From an uncultured delta proteobacterium (lineage in GTDB: Bacteria > Myxococcota_A > Polyangia > Haliangiales > Haliangiaceae): a stretch of DNA of 63,100 nucleotides. This document shows, piece after piece, positions 1-8,344 of this stretch (positions are counted from its first letter, which is position 1; the number at the start of each line of letters is the position of its first letter). The stretch lies in NCBI GenBank assembly GCA_900696455.1, contig CAADGB010000537.1:1-63100 (forward strand), in the 5' to 3' direction. The translations under genes were made by a program, and so were the position numbers. The notes below the pieces were generated by a model. That model saw nothing but the letters and a program-made list of their open reading frames with translations. It made no database searches and was not told the origin of the DNA.

Positions 1-305
1 GGCGCCGGCAAGCGCCCGACATCACTCGCGCGGCCCCACCTTTCCGGTCGGCCTGAGCCGCCCGAGCGCAAGCGAGGGCGTGTCGAAGGCCGACAAGCCG
101 CGGCTTCTTCCCGTTCGTTTCCCGCGAGCTCCGACCGCGGTCGGTGAAGAGCTCAGGCCGACCGGAGGGATCGGCTCGCCGTTCGTTTCCCGCGAGCTCC
201 GACCGCGGTCGGGGAAGGGCTCAGGCCGACCGGAGAGTCGTGATCGCCGCTCGTTTCCCGCGAGCTCCGACCGCGGCCGGGGAAGATCTCCGGGCGAGCG
301 GATGG
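1..305. repeat. Palindromic REP-like block with three 68-bp tandem units
   Basis: No gene is seen here. Positions 1-33 (GCAAGCGCCCGACATCACTC core) recur almost unchanged at 14229-14262. Positions 44-95 form one arm (CCGGTCGGCCTGAGC...GTGTCGAAGGCCGAC). From 112 a 68-bp unit starting CGTTCGTTTCCCGCGAG is repeated at 112, 180 and 248, the last partial. Each unit has the 14-bp palindrome CCGACCGCGGTCGG (131-144, 199-212; one mismatch at 267-280) followed by a CTCAGGCCGACCGG arm. The block lies just past the stop of the leftward PHA synthase gene, so on its transcript the palindromes could form 3' hairpins. Confidence 0.85.
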
Positions 306-308
306 CGC

Positions 309-1427
309 TCAGGTGGGGGCGGGCGCGGCCGGATCGGGCGCCGGGCCCGGCTCGTCGGCGAGGCCGCGCGCGGCGTCGGTGTCGCGCGTCGCCCACCAGC
401 GCGAGAGCTGCGGCCACAGGCCGGTGGCCGCCTTGCGCGAGATGACGGCGCCGACGTGGCCGCCGCTCAGGTGGAGCTGGGCGCGATCGGGCGACGCCGC
501 GTGCGCGAGGAGCGCGGTGGCGCTGGCGGTGGGCACGATGTGGTCGTGCTCGAAGGTCACCGCCAGCAGCGGACAGTCGATGGCGTCGAGGCGAGCGGGC
601 CGACCGCCCAGGCGCATCGTGCCGGCGACCAGGCGGTTGTCCTGGTACAGCTCGGTGATGTAGCGGCGGTAGCACTCGCCGGGGAACGAGACGTTGTCGT
701 TGCCCCAGCGCTCGCTGGCCAGGAAGCCGTCGAGGAACTCGTCGTCCCAGGCGCGATCGACCAGGGTGACCAGCTTGCTCAGGTTGAGCGTGGGCTTGAG
801 CAGGTGGAAGCTGGCCTGCATCAGCGGCCACGGCACGTTGCCGAAGCCGTCGACCAGCGCGCCGACGTCGAAGCCGGGGACGCGGGTCCAGGTCGCCAGC
901 GTGCCGCCGTGGGCGAAGTCGATCGGCGCGGCCAGCGCCACCAGCGAGGCCACGCGCTCGGGGTTGGCGGCGGTGTGGATCGCCGCCAGGGTGCCGCCCA
1001 GGCAGTAGCCGAGGACGTGGGCGACGCCGTCGGGGCTGGCGGCGGCGACCTTGCGCACGGCGCGCCCGAGGTAGCCCTGGCACACGTCGTCGAAGGTCAG
1101 GTAGCGATCCTCGGCGGTCGGCGTCCCCCAGTCGATCAGGTAGACGTCGTGGCCGGCGCCCACCAGGTACTCGACGAAGCTCTTGCCGGGGCGCAGGTCG
1201 AGGATGTACCAGCGGTTGATCAGCGACGGCACGACGAGGATCGGCGTGCGCCAGCGCTCGGCCGCCGGCCGCGTGGGCCGGACGCGCAGGAGCCGCCACT
1301 TGTTCTCGTGCCAGACCACGTCGTGCGGGGTCTGGCCGACCGCGGGCAGCCCCTGCCCCAGGCGCCGGCCGAGGCGGGCGAGCGCGGCGACCACGCCGCG
1401 GTGCGAGGGCGAGCCGGCGCGGCTCAT
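309..1427 (-). CDS. phaC: Class III-type polyhydroxyalkanoate synthase PhaC
   Basis: Polymerises hydroxyacyl-CoA into polyhydroxyalkanoate at the granule surface. The 372-residue length is that of class III/IV PhaC rather than the roughly 590-residue class I enzyme. The lipase-like box GYCLGG puts the catalytic Cys at 142, with Asp295 (EHDHIVP) and His324 (GGHVG). The Cys-Asp and Asp-His spacings (153 and 29) equal those of the Allochromatium vinosum class III enzyme (C149, D302, H331), from memory. The ATG overlaps the ligase stop by 4 bp (ATGA), so the two are translationally coupled. Class III PhaC needs a PhaE partner, and a small PhaE-like protein is encoded at the head of this gene group. 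A Pro/Ala-rich tail follows residue 355. A paralogue lies at 11173. Confidence 0.93.
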   Translation of the reverse strand: MSRAGSPSHRGVVAALARLGRRLGQGLPAVGQTPHDVVWHENKWRLLRVRPTRPAAERWRTPILVVPSLINRWYILDLRPGKSFVEYLVGAGHDVYLIDWGTPTAEDRYLTFDDVCQGYLGRAVRKVAAASPDGVAHVLGYCLGGTLAAIHTAANPERVASLVALAAPIDFAHGGTLATWTRVPGFDVGALVDGFGNVPWPLMQASFHLLKPTLNLSKLVTLVDRAWDDEFLDGFLASERWGNDNVSFPGECYRRYITELYQDNRLVAGTMRLGGRPARLDAIDCPLLAVTFEHDHIVPTASATALLAHAASPDRAQLHLSGGHVGAVISRKAATGLWPQLSRWWATRDTDAARGLADEPGPAPDPAAPAPT

Positions 1428-3109
1428 GCGTAGAGGGCCTCGAAGCGGGCGCGGTAGCGGGCGTAGACCGCCTTGCGCCGCAGCTTGAGCGAGGGGGTGA
1501 GCAGCCCGTCCTCGACGGTGAGCGGGGCGTCGCCGATCCAGTGCTTCTTGATGGTCTCGAAGCTGGCCAGCCGGGCGTTGACCGCGGCCACCGCGCGCGC
1601 CGCCTCGGCCGCGCGGGCCTCCGCCGGCACCGACGGCGCCAGCCACACCGCCGCCACCAGGTACGGCCGACCGTCGCCGTAGACCACGACCCGCTCGATC
1701 GCCGGATCGTCGGCGAAGCGGGCCTCGAGGTTGGCCGGCGGCACGTTCTTGCCGCCGGCGGTGACCAGGATGTCCTTCTTGCGGTCGACGATCTGGAGGA
1801 AGCCGTCCTCGGTCCAGCGCCCGACGTCGCCGGTCTTGAACCAGCCGTCGGCGGTGAAGGCGGCGGCGGTAGCCTCGGGGTCGTCGTGGTAGCCGGCGAA
1901 GACGCTGGGGCCGCGGGCCTCGATCTCGCCGTCGTCGGCCAGGCGCAGCTCGACCGAGCGCAGCGGCTTGCCCACGGCGTCGAAGCGGTAGTCGTCGGGG
2001 CGGTTGAGGGTGAGGGTGGGCGAGGTCTCGGTCAGGCCGTAGCCCTCGATCACCAGCACGCCGGCGGCGGCGAGCGCCTCCTTGATCTCGACCTTGAGGC
2101 CGGCGCCGCCCGACAGGCAGAAGCGCAGGCGGCCGCCGGTGAGCTCGGCCAGGGCGCCGCGGCGGGCGGCCGGATCGTCGCCCGCGCGCTCGATCATCGC
2201 CCGCGCCAGCTTCTCCCAGTACGCCGGCACGCTGAAGAAGACGTGGGGCGCGACCTCGGGCAGGAGCGGCAGCGCCTCCTGCGGCGTGGTCATCCAGGTC
2301 TCCCAGCCGAGGAGGTTGCCGGTGCAGAGCTGGCCGAAGCCGAAGATGTGGCTCATGGGCAGCCACAGGAGGTCGCGGTGGTCGGAGGCGAGCAGGCTGG
2401 CGTTGCTGACCAGCCAGTCGGCGGCGTTGACGCCGACGTTGCGGTGGGTGAGCGGCACGCCCTTGGGGGGGCCCGAGGTGCCGCTGGTGTAGAGCATGAG
2501 CCCGGGCCGATCGAGGTCGATCGCGTCGAGGCGGAGCTGGACCCGCGCCGGGTGGGCGCGGTCGAGGGCGCGGCCGCGCGCGAACAGCTCGGGGTCGTCG
2601 AGGGCGAGGAGCGGCACCGCGGCCGGCAGCCGGGCCACCGCCTCCTCGGCGCGGGCCCGCACCGCGTCGCCGGCGAAGACCGCCTTGCACGCGGCGTGGC
2701 CGAGGACGTAGGCGGCCTGCTCGGCGGTCGACGCCGGGTAGATTGGCACCATGACCGCGCCCGCGGCCTGGACGCCGAGGGCGGCGGCGGCCCACGCCAC
2801 CGAGTTGGTCCCGAAGACCGCGACCCGGTCGCCGGCGGCGACGCCGAGGGCGCACAGGACGGCGGCGGCGGCGCGGAGCTGGGCGGCGAGCTCGCTCCAG
2901 GTGACCGCGGTCCACGACCCGTCCGGATTCCGGACTCGGAAGCGGACGTGATCGGCCCGCGCCGGCAGCGCGTCGAGCACGACGCACGGCGCCGGGCGCA
3001 CGGTCGCGGGCGCGGCCGCGTGGCCGCTCGCGTGGTCGGTCGCGGGTGCGGCCGCGGGCCCGGTCGGGTGCCCGACCGGGTGCCGGTACAGATACGGCGT
3101 CACGTCCAT
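1424..3109 (-). CDS. AMP-dependent long-chain acyl-CoA ligase
   Basis: ATP-dependent activation of a carboxylic acid to its CoA thioester, a 561-residue protein of the ANL superfamily. The P-loop [11 protein letters not shown] is near residues 207-217, the YGLTETSP motif follows, then the hinge and C-terminal subdomain ([23 protein letters not shown]). In the FadD15/FACL-type group the last motif is typical of long-chain ligases. It is co-transcribed with phaC and overlaps its start, which suggests that it supplies hydroxyacyl-CoA, or recycles acids from polymer turnover; that is inference. A strong GAGGAGG ribosome site lies just upstream of the ATG. The first 40 residues are an Ala/Pro/Thr/His-rich extension. 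Confidence 0.93.
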   Translation of the reverse strand: MDVTPYLYRHPVGHPTGPAAAPATDHASGHAAAPATVRPAPCVVLDALPARADHVRFRVRNPDGSWTAVTWSELAAQLRAAAAVLCALGVAAGDRVAVFGTNSVAWAAAALGVQAAGAVMVPIYPASTAEQAAYVLGHAACKAVFAGDAVRARAEEAVARLPAAVPLLALDDPELFARGRALDRAHPARVQLRLDAIDLDRPGLMLYTSGTSGPPKGVPLTHRNVGVNAADWLVSNASLLASDHRDLLWLPMSHIFGFGQLCTGNLLGWETWMTTPQEALPLLPEVAPHVFFSVPAYWEKLARAMIERAGDDPAARRGALAELTGGRLRFCLSGGAGLKVEIKEALAAAGVLVIEGYGLTETSPTLTLNRPDDYRFDAVGKPLRSVELRLADDGEIEARGPSVFAGYHDDPEATAAAFTADGWFKTGDVGRWTEDGFLQIVDRKKDILVTAGGKNVPPANLEARFADDPAIERVVVYGDGRPYLVAAVWLAPSVPAEARAAEAARAVAAVNARLASFETIKKHWIGDAPLTVEDGLLTPSLKLRRKAVYARYRARFEALYA

Positions 3110-3178
3110 GGCGTCCTCCTCGTCCTCTTCCTCTTCCTCGTCTGGGTCCCTGGCGCGGTCCCGGTCCGGCCGCCGCCG

Positions 3179-3472
3179 TCAGGCGTCGCCGCGGCGGCTG
3201 GCCGCGAGCTGCTCCTCGAGATCCGCGATGCGGCTCTCGAGCTGGTTGAGCTTGTGCAGCCCGCGCTCCTGGTCACGGCGCGTGGGCAGGCCGATCGACG
3301 CCCACCAGGCGTGGACCGCCTTGTCGGTGGCGGCCTTGGTCTTCATGGCGGCGGTGAGCATGGCGCCGGCGGGGCCCAGCACCGCCGGGTTGGCGAGCAC
3401 CTGCTCGAGGTAGGTGGCGGTGGCGCTCTCCCAGGCGCCGAAGCCCTTCTTCCACTGGTCCCACAGGTTCAT
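3179..3472 (-). CDS. Small PhaE-like/phasin-like PHA synthase partner
   Basis: A 97-residue protein. Residues 1-60 are amphipathic and Trp/Ala-rich (starting MNLWDQWKKGFGAW). The end (LPTRRDQERGLHKLNQLESR and onward) is a heptad-like helix. The pattern of short-chain loop, PTR/K, then L-hxLxxLE coiled coil matches the C-terminus of class III PhaE and class IV PhaR synthase subunits, but the protein is under a third of the usual PhaE length. The ATG is chosen because GAGGAGA lies 5-11 nt upstream; longer readings run back into the preceding gene. It is first in the group ligase-PhaC, so it is plausibly the activating subunit or a granule-bound phasin. Family assignment rests on this C-terminal pattern only. 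Confidence 0.7.
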   Translation of the reverse strand: MNLWDQWKKGFGAWESATATYLEQVLANPAVLGPAGAMLTAAMKTKAATDKAVHAWWASIGLPTRRDQERGLHKLNQLESRIADLEEQLAASRRGDA

Positions 3473-3509
3473 GACGATCTCCTCGGTTGCGTGATGGCGC
3501 CGGCCGCGC

Positions 3510-4322
3510 TCACAGCGCGAAGCGGCGCAGCTCACTGGCGATGGTGAAGTCGGCGGCGGGCTCGTCGGCGCGGCTGGTGGCGCGGCCGAGCTCGCCCATG
3601 CACTCGAACCAGAACGAGACCTGGCGGCGGCTGGTGACGACGCCGCCGACGGCGGGCGTCGACACCACGCGCGTGCGCAGGCGCAGGGCGCGGGTGAAGC
3701 GGACGTAGGGCAGGTGCAGCTCGCCGCTGGCGTCGGCGCTCAGCTCGTAGACGTCGGCGCCGCTGTACGGCAGCCCGGCCAGGGTGCCGCCGGTGATGGT
3801 GCCGGTCGCGGTCCAGGCGTCGCCCTCGGCGAGCGGGAAGCGGAGCACCGCCACCGGCGCGTCGTAGGCCAGGAGCGTGCGCGCCGAGGCCGGCTCCATC
3901 GTCGGCGACGCCAGGCCGAGGAGGTAGATGGCGGCGGCGTCGCGGGCGTAGACCCCGTCGAGGCCGCCGGCGCCGGCGGCGACGAACTGGCCGCCGGGGA
4001 ACGCCGACGCGTACCACTGCCGGCCCAGCGCGACCGCGCCGAGGTCGGCCGCGGCGTCGTCGCGGCGCTCGACGCTCCAGTCCCAGCGCCGGGTCGCGTC
4101 GGCGCCCTCGCCGGCGACGTCGACCGCGACGTCGACGCCGATCAGGTAGGGCGCGGTGGCGCCGAGCCCCAACGGGATCTCGTCGGCGGTGAGGACGCCG
4201 TCGAGATCGGGCACGCAGGCCAGCGGCGGGAACGGCTCGCCGTCGCCCGGCGGGGTCAGGTTCTCGCCGCAGGCGGCGAGCAGGACGGCCGGGCCGGCCA
4301 GGCCGAGGAGCGCGGCGCGCAT
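3510..4322 (-). CDS. Lipoprotein of unknown function (paralogue of the gene at 7267)
   Basis: A 270-residue predicted lipoprotein with signal peptide and lipobox LLAAC at residues 14-18, so it is probably outer-membrane anchored. It is clearly related to the 322-residue protein at 7267-8235. Shared landmarks in the same order are CxPDxDGxLTxDE, DVAVDxAG, QWxASFP, LGxxSP, RTxLxYDxPV, PLxxGxxW and a C-terminal F..EC...A.ELxRxA. I do not recognise the family. The start overlaps the stop of the upstream barrel gene by one base (TGATG), so the two are coupled. Position between PHA genes may hint at a role in extracellular polymer or lipid handling, but nothing in the sequence proves it. Confidence 0.82.
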   Translation of the reverse strand: MRAALLGLAGPAVLLAACGENLTPPGDGEPFPPLACVPDLDGVLTADEIPLGLGATAPYLIGVDVAVDVAGEGADATRRWDWSVERRDDAAADLGAVALGRQWYASAFPGGQFVAAGAGGLDGVYARDAAAIYLLGLASPTMEPASARTLLAYDAPVAVLRFPLAEGDAWTATGTITGGTLAGLPYSGADVYELSADASGELHLPYVRFTRALRLRTRVVSTPAVGGVVTSRRQVSFWFECMGELGRATSRADEPAADFTIASELRRFAL

Positions 4323-6010
4323 CAGAACACGTACCCCAGGCGCAGGCGCACGAGCTGGGCGGCCGCGGCGTCGAGGCCGGCGACCGGGTTGTCGAAGGCA
4401 GCGCCGGGCAGGAGCACGGCGTAGTCGAGCGCGGCGCGGAAGCCCTCGGCCTGGTAGGCCAGCGTCGGATCGAGCTCGAGGCCGAGGTGGCGCGCGCCCG
4501 ACGGCGTGGAGCTGGGCGCGACCGCCCACGACGCGACCGCCGCCACGGTGAGGTCGAGGCGACCCGGGCCGACCTCGGCCAGGGTGAGGCGGACGTGGGG
4601 GCGCAGGTAGATGGCGTCGGTGACGGTGCCGACGAGCTCGGCGAACAGGATGCGATCGATCTTGTAGTCGGGGTGGAAGCGGAAGTTGTCGACGGTGGTG
4701 TCGCCGGGCGGATCGGCCTGCGGGCCGTCGAGATCGCCGGGCCGGGGGGCGGCGGCGCCGGGCGCCGGGAACGCGCCGAAGCCGGGCGCGTCGTCGCCGG
4801 AGGCCACGCCGGCGTCCACGCCCACCGCGTGCGCGCCGAGGGCGAGCTCGGTCTCGACCGCGAGGCCGAACTGATCGGAGGTCGCGGCCTGATCGAGCAG
4901 CACGCCAGGCAGGAGCGACGGCTGGTCGACGCGGGCGCGCGCGTAGACCGCCTCCAGCTCGACCCGCGCCCGCGCCGTGGTCAGGCGGAACCACACGCCG
5001 CCGGTGGTGGCGGCGAAGCCGCGGGCCATCAGGTCGGAGGCGTCGAGGGCGCCCGGCGGGCGCGGCACCGCCACCGGCAGGTAGTGCGCGGGCACGTCGC
5101 GGGCCTGGCGGCGATGGCTGGCGAACACGCCGTACTCGACGGTGGCGAGGCCGGCGGCGGCGCGCCGGGCGCGGGCGGCGGGCGCGCGGGTGCGCAGGAC
5201 CGCCGCGGTCCAGGTCGTGGCGTCGTCCGACGGCTCGAGATCGACGGCGCGGCGCTCGTCCGGGCGCGGCGCGAACGGGCCGCTCGCCGCCACGTCCCAG
5301 GCCACGGCGACGACGTGGCCGAGGAGCGGCGAGGCGAAGGCCACGCGATCGGCGGCGTCGCCGCCGTCGCACTCGTCGCAGTCGCCGCCGTGCGCCGCCA
5401 TCCCCAGCCCCCAGTGCGCGCCCATGCGGCCGGCGGCGAGGACGCCGAGCGGGGTCAGGACCTCGCCCCACACCCGCTCGACCGCGATCGCGCCCGGGGT
5501 CTGGCCCGGCGACGCCGCGGGCGTCGGCGCGCGGCCGGTGCCGGCCTCCGGCGAGCCGCCCCACGGCAGGTTGTCGAGGACGTCGAGGCGGGCGTGGACG
5601 GCGACGCCGGCGCCGGGCGCCCGCAGGCTGAGGTCGGTGCGCAGCCGCAGGTCGCCGCCGTCGAGGACCTGGCCGCCGCCGAGCGGCACCGGGAAGACCG
5701 GTCGCCCCGACGGGTCGAGGCCGCGGTCGAGATCGAGGTTGATGAGCGCCTCCTGGCGGATGCGGAACGCGCCGCGGACGTCGACCTCGGTGCGCTCGCG
5801 CGGCGCCACGAAGGCGCGGGCGGCGAGCTCGGCGCCGAGCACGGCGAGATCGGTCTCGGGGCCGGCGGCGGGCGCGAGGGCGGGCGCGGGCGCGGGCGGC
5901 TCGGCGTGGGCGAGCGCGGGCGCGAGGGCGAGGGCGAGGGCGAGCGTGGGCGCGAGGGCGAGCGTGGGCGCGAGGGCGCGCGTGGGCGCGAGGGCGCGCA
6001 GCGCTGGCAT
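4322..6010 (-). CDS. TIGR04551-like outer-membrane beta-barrel protein
   Basis: A 562-residue exported protein with alternating short amphipathic segments ending in Phe (LRLGYVF), as expected for an outer-membrane barrel. The block GRMGAHWGLGMAAHGGDCDE with a following DGGDAADRVAF matches what I recall of the myxobacterial TIGR04551 family (WG.G...GDC..CD.GD..DR). The role is unknown. The signal peptide is itself a repeat (RALAPTRALAPTLALAPTLA, from an 18-bp DNA unit at about 5920-6000) and ends at ALAHA. The ATG at 6010 is preferred because upstream in-frame sequence is Ser/Glu/Pro/Thr repeat DNA. It heads the likely operon barrel, lipoprotein, PhaE-like, ligase, phaC. Confidence 0.8.
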   Translation of the reverse strand: MPALRALAPTRALAPTLALAPTLALALALAPALAHAEPPAPAPALAPAAGPETDLAVLGAELAARAFVAPRERTEVDVRGAFRIRQEALINLDLDRGLDPSGRPVFPVPLGGGQVLDGGDLRLRTDLSLRAPGAGVAVHARLDVLDNLPWGGSPEAGTGRAPTPAASPGQTPGAIAVERVWGEVLTPLGVLAAGRMGAHWGLGMAAHGGDCDECDGGDAADRVAFASPLLGHVVAVAWDVAASGPFAPRPDERRAVDLEPSDDATTWTAAVLRTRAPAARARRAAAGLATVEYGVFASHRRQARDVPAHYLPVAVPRPPGALDASDLMARGFAATTGGVWFRLTTARARVELEAVYARARVDQPSLLPGVLLDQAATSDQFGLAVETELALGAHAVGVDAGVASGDDAPGFGAFPAPGAAAPRPGDLDGPQADPPGDTTVDNFRFHPDYKIDRILFAELVGTVTDAIYLRPHVRLTLAEVGPGRLDLTVAAVASWAVAPSSTPSGARHLGLELDPTLAYQAEGFRAALDYAVLLPGAAFDNPVAGLDAAAAQLVRLRLGYVF

Positions 6011-6014
6011 GGGT

Positions 6015-6242
6015 CCTTCGACTCGGCGCTGCGCGCCTCGCTCAGGACGAACGGTGAGTGTGTCGTGCTCGGCCACGGTCTCGGTCTCGGATTCGGTCTC
6101 GGATTCGGTCTCGGACTCGGTCTCGGACTCGGTCTCGGGTTCGGGTTCGGGTTCGGATTCGGACTCGGGTTCGGATTCGGACGCGGGCTCGTCTGCTCCC
6201 CGCTCGCCCTGAGCGAAGCCCCGCAGGGGCGACGTCGAAGGG
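6015..6242. repeat. Inverted REP-like arms flanking a TCGGTC/TTCGGA minisatellite
   Basis: The left arm at 6015-6054 (CCTTCGACTCGGCGCTGCGC...CTCAGGACGAACGG) and the right arm at 6201-6242 (CGCTCGCCCTGAGCGAAG...GTCGAAGG) are reverse-complement relatives. Between them, at about 6075-6187, lies a 6/12-bp tandem repeat built from TCGGTC, TCGGAT, TCGGAC and TCGGGT. The whole 6011-6274 interval lies between the barrel gene and the alpha/beta hydrolase gene and holds no convincing gene; its leftward reading is Ser/Glu/Thr/Pro repeat only. The same architecture recurs inside a coding sequence at 39411-39764. Confidence 0.85.
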
Positions 6243-6274
6243 CCCCGGCCGGCCACCGCTCGCGGCGCCTGCCG

Positions 6275-7270
6275 TCAGTCGGACGCCTCCGGCCCCGGCC
6301 CCGCCTCCGGCGCTGGCAGCTCCCGCTCCGGCCCGGGCGTGGCCGCGCTCCGGACGTCGGCGCCGAGGAACCGGCCGAGGTCCCGCGTCGTCGGGTGAAA
6401 GGCCTCGACCATCGGGATGTGGCCGCAGGCGGCGTAGACCTCGAGCGTCGCGTCGGGCAGCGTGCGGGCGAGCTGGTGGCCGTAGCGCAGGGGCGTGACC
6501 AGATCGTCGTCGCCCCACAGGAGCAGCACCGGCTGGGCGATCTCGCCGTAGCGCGCCTCCTGGCCGCGGAAGCGCTGGCCGCGCGCCGCCGCCAGCGCCG
6601 CCGCCACCGCGCCCGGCCGTCGCAGCTCGGCCTCGACGTGCTCGACCCGCGCCTGGGTCACGAACCGCCGGTCGTGGTAGGCGAGCCCGACCCGGTCCTC
6701 GACGCGCTCGCGGTAGTAGAGCGCGAACAGCGCCTCGCCCAGCCCGTCGAGCCGGGCCCAGCGCAGGAAGCTCGGCACCTGGGCCTCGAACACGTACGCG
6801 GCGTAGAGCGCGAGCCGCCGGACCCGCGCCGGCTGGTCGAGGGTCATCGCCAGCGCCACCGACGAGCCCCACGAGTGCCCGACCACCGCGACGTCGGCGA
6901 CGCCGAGCTGGTCGAGCACGCCCCACACCAGCGCCGCCTGCGCCCGCGGCGAGGAGTCGCCGGCCGGGCGGCTGGTCCAGCCGAAGCCCTTGAGGTCGAC
7001 CGCGATGACGCGGTGGCGCGCCGCCAGCGCGTCCTGCACCGGCCGCCACAGCTCGATCGACGCGCTGTAGCCGTGGACGAGCACCACCGCCGGGCCCTGA
7101 CCGACGTCGCGGTAGTGGACGTGGACGCCGTCGACCTCGACGAACGTGGCGCCGGCCGGCGCCCCCGGCAGCGGGCCGCCGTGGAAGCCGAGGCAGCCGG
7201 CGACCATCGCCGCGGCCGCCGCCATCGTCGACATCCACAGCCGCAGCCACGCCGATCCCGGCGGGCTCAC
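6275..7270 (-). CDS. Alpha/beta hydrolase lipoprotein
   Basis: A 331-residue serine hydrolase. HGYS oxyanion-loop motif, nucleophile elbow GHSWGSS (Ser), acid in LLLWGDDDLVTP, and His in ACGHIPMVEAFHP. This is the order of the epoxide hydrolase/haloperoxidase-like branch; the substrate is not readable. The GTG start at 7270 overlaps the stop of the upstream lipoprotein gene (GTGA) and gives a signal peptide with lipobox MVAGC at about residues 22-26; the ATG at 7234 would leave a poor signal. An exported esterase or depolymerase would suit the PHA context, but I see no polymer-binding domain. The C-terminal 25 residues are Pro/Glu/Gly-rich. Confidence 0.85.
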   Translation of the reverse strand: MSPPGSAWLRLWMSTMAAAAAMVAGCLGFHGGPLPGAPAGATFVEVDGVHVHYRDVGQGPAVVLVHGYSASIELWRPVQDALAARHRVIAVDLKGFGWTSRPAGDSSPRAQAALVWGVLDQLGVADVAVVGHSWGSSVALAMTLDQPARVRRLALYAAYVFEAQVPSFLRWARLDGLGEALFALYYRERVEDRVGLAYHDRRFVTQARVEHVEAELRRPGAVAAALAAARGQRFRGQEARYGEIAQPVLLLWGDDDLVTPLRYGHQLARTLPDATLEVYAACGHIPMVEAFHPTTRDLGRFLGADVRSAATPGPERELPAPEAGPGPEASD

Positions 7271-8235
7271 GGCGCCAGCCTCCACAGCTCGGCGGCGTCG
7301 GTGAACTCGCTGCCCTGCTCGTAGTCCTGGGAGGCGATCGTCGCCACCGTGCCGTAGCACTCGGCGACGAAGGCGAAGCTGCGCCGCGTCGTCACCAGGG
7401 CGCCGACGGTGCGCGTGAGATCGACGGCGAGGCGCCGCACCGGGAAGGTCCCGAACGGCGTGGCGGCGTCGCCGATCGCGTCGACCCGCCCCTGGTAGCG
7501 CTCGCTGTAGAACGCGGCCACCCCGCTGGCCAGGCCGCTCACCGTCGCCGTGACGTTCCAGCTCGCCCCGGGCGGCAGCGGCGTGGGGATGATGGGCACC
7601 GGCGGATCGTAGGTCAGCTCGGTGCGGGACAGGCCGGCCTCGGGGCTGACCACGCCGAGCAGCGCGACCCCGGCGTCGTCGAGGCGCATCACGCCGAGGA
7701 GCGGGCTCTCGGCCGACAGCCGGGCGGCGTAGCTCGCCGCCGGGAAGCTCGCCGCCCACCACTGGCCGGCCGGCGCCACCAGCGTCAGGTCGAGATCGCG
7801 GTCGCCGGTGGCGGCCGCGGCGAAGGTCCAGGTGCGGGCGCCACCCGCGCCCAGCACGCCGGCGGTGTCGACCGCGACGTCGGTCGCGACCCGGAAGCGC
7901 GCGGTCTGGCCGGCGGCCATGACCAGCTCGTCGCGGGTGAGCGTGCCGTCGTGATCGGGCGCGCACCCGGTGGCGGCGTCGGGGCCGGTGGCGTCGGTGC
8001 CGCCGGCGTCGGGCTCGTCGTCCGGGGCGCAGGTGTGGTCGGCGCGGCAGAAGCCCGACGGGCAGTCGGTGTGGTCGTCGCAGGTGGCCGGGTTCGATCG
8101 CGAGCAGCCGGCGACCAGCCCCAGCGCCGCCGCGAGCGCGACCGCGAGCACGGGCGCCGCGAGCGCGGGCGCCGCGACCGCCCGCGATCCGGTCCCGGGA
8201 TTTTGCAACGCAACATGAGAGCGCGGCGCGGCCAT
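7267..8235 (-). CDS. Lipoprotein of unknown function (paralogue of the gene at 3510)
   Basis: A 322-residue protein with a long signal peptide and lipobox LVAGC near residue 44. A short Cys-rich stretch follows (CDDHTDCPSGFCRADHTC), the pattern seen in many myxobacterial surface lipoproteins. Then comes the domain shared with the protein at 3510-4322 (CAPDHDGTLTRDE, DVAVDTAG, QWWAASFP, LLGVVSPE, TELTYDPPVP, LPPGASW, FVAEC, AAELWRLAP). The family is unrecognised. It is coupled to the hydrolase by a 4-bp overlap. The first codons overlap a TTGCAACGCAA dyad at 8203-8213, so a PhaR-type site may act on this gene as well as on divergent phaR. Confidence 0.8.
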   Translation of the reverse strand: MAAPRSHVALQNPGTGSRAVAAPALAAPVLAVALAAALGLVAGCSRSNPATCDDHTDCPSGFCRADHTCAPDDEPDAGGTDATGPDAATGCAPDHDGTLTRDELVMAAGQTARFRVATDVAVDTAGVLGAGGARTWTFAAAATGDRDLDLTLVAPAGQWWAASFPAASYAARLSAESPLLGVMRLDDAGVALLGVVSPEAGLSRTELTYDPPVPIIPTPLPPGASWNVTATVSGLASGVAAFYSERYQGRVDAIGDAATPFGTFPVRRLAVDLTRTVGALVTTRRSFAFVAECYGTVATIASQDYEQGSEFTDAAELWRLAP

Positions 8236-8338
8236 GACCCGAGCCCGGTTCTACGCACGAGGGGGGAGCGTGTCAACCGCGAATTTGTGCCGTGCAACAA
8301 AGAACGTCCTTGCGGTGCAGCGGTCCGACCCGTAGGGT
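8203..8338 (+). promoter_or_regulatory. phaR promoter with three TGC-N3-GCA operator candidates
   Basis: Dyads centred on TGC-N3-GCA occur at 8204-8212 (TTGCAACGCAA), 8288-8296 (TTGTGCCGTGCAACAA) and 8311-8319 (TTGCGGTGCAG). The last overlaps a possible -35 box TTGCGG (8310-8315), which is 17 bp from a -10 box TAGGGT (8333-8338). PhaR of Rhodobacter and Paracoccus is reported to bind CTGC-N3-GCAG dyads, which have the same core. A bound protein at the -35 would repress, giving autoregulation. Transcription predicted 7 nt after the -10 starts at the GTG of phaR itself. Confidence 0.65.
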
Positions 8339-8344
8339 CTGCCG

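Noticed and set aside
112-305. CRISPR-like array
   Set aside because: The 68-bp units are contiguous with no unique spacers, are palindromic inside, and recur elsewhere in both orientations; no cas genes.
6060-6190. Ser/Glu/Thr-repeat N-terminal extension of the barrel protein
   Set aside because: It would precede a perfectly good signal peptide and is encoded by satellite DNA bounded by repeat arms.
4487-7324. 945-codon plus-strand frame across the barrel and hydrolase genes
   Set aside because: Arg/Gly-rich shadow produced by high GC; crosses two opposite-strand genes and the repeat block.
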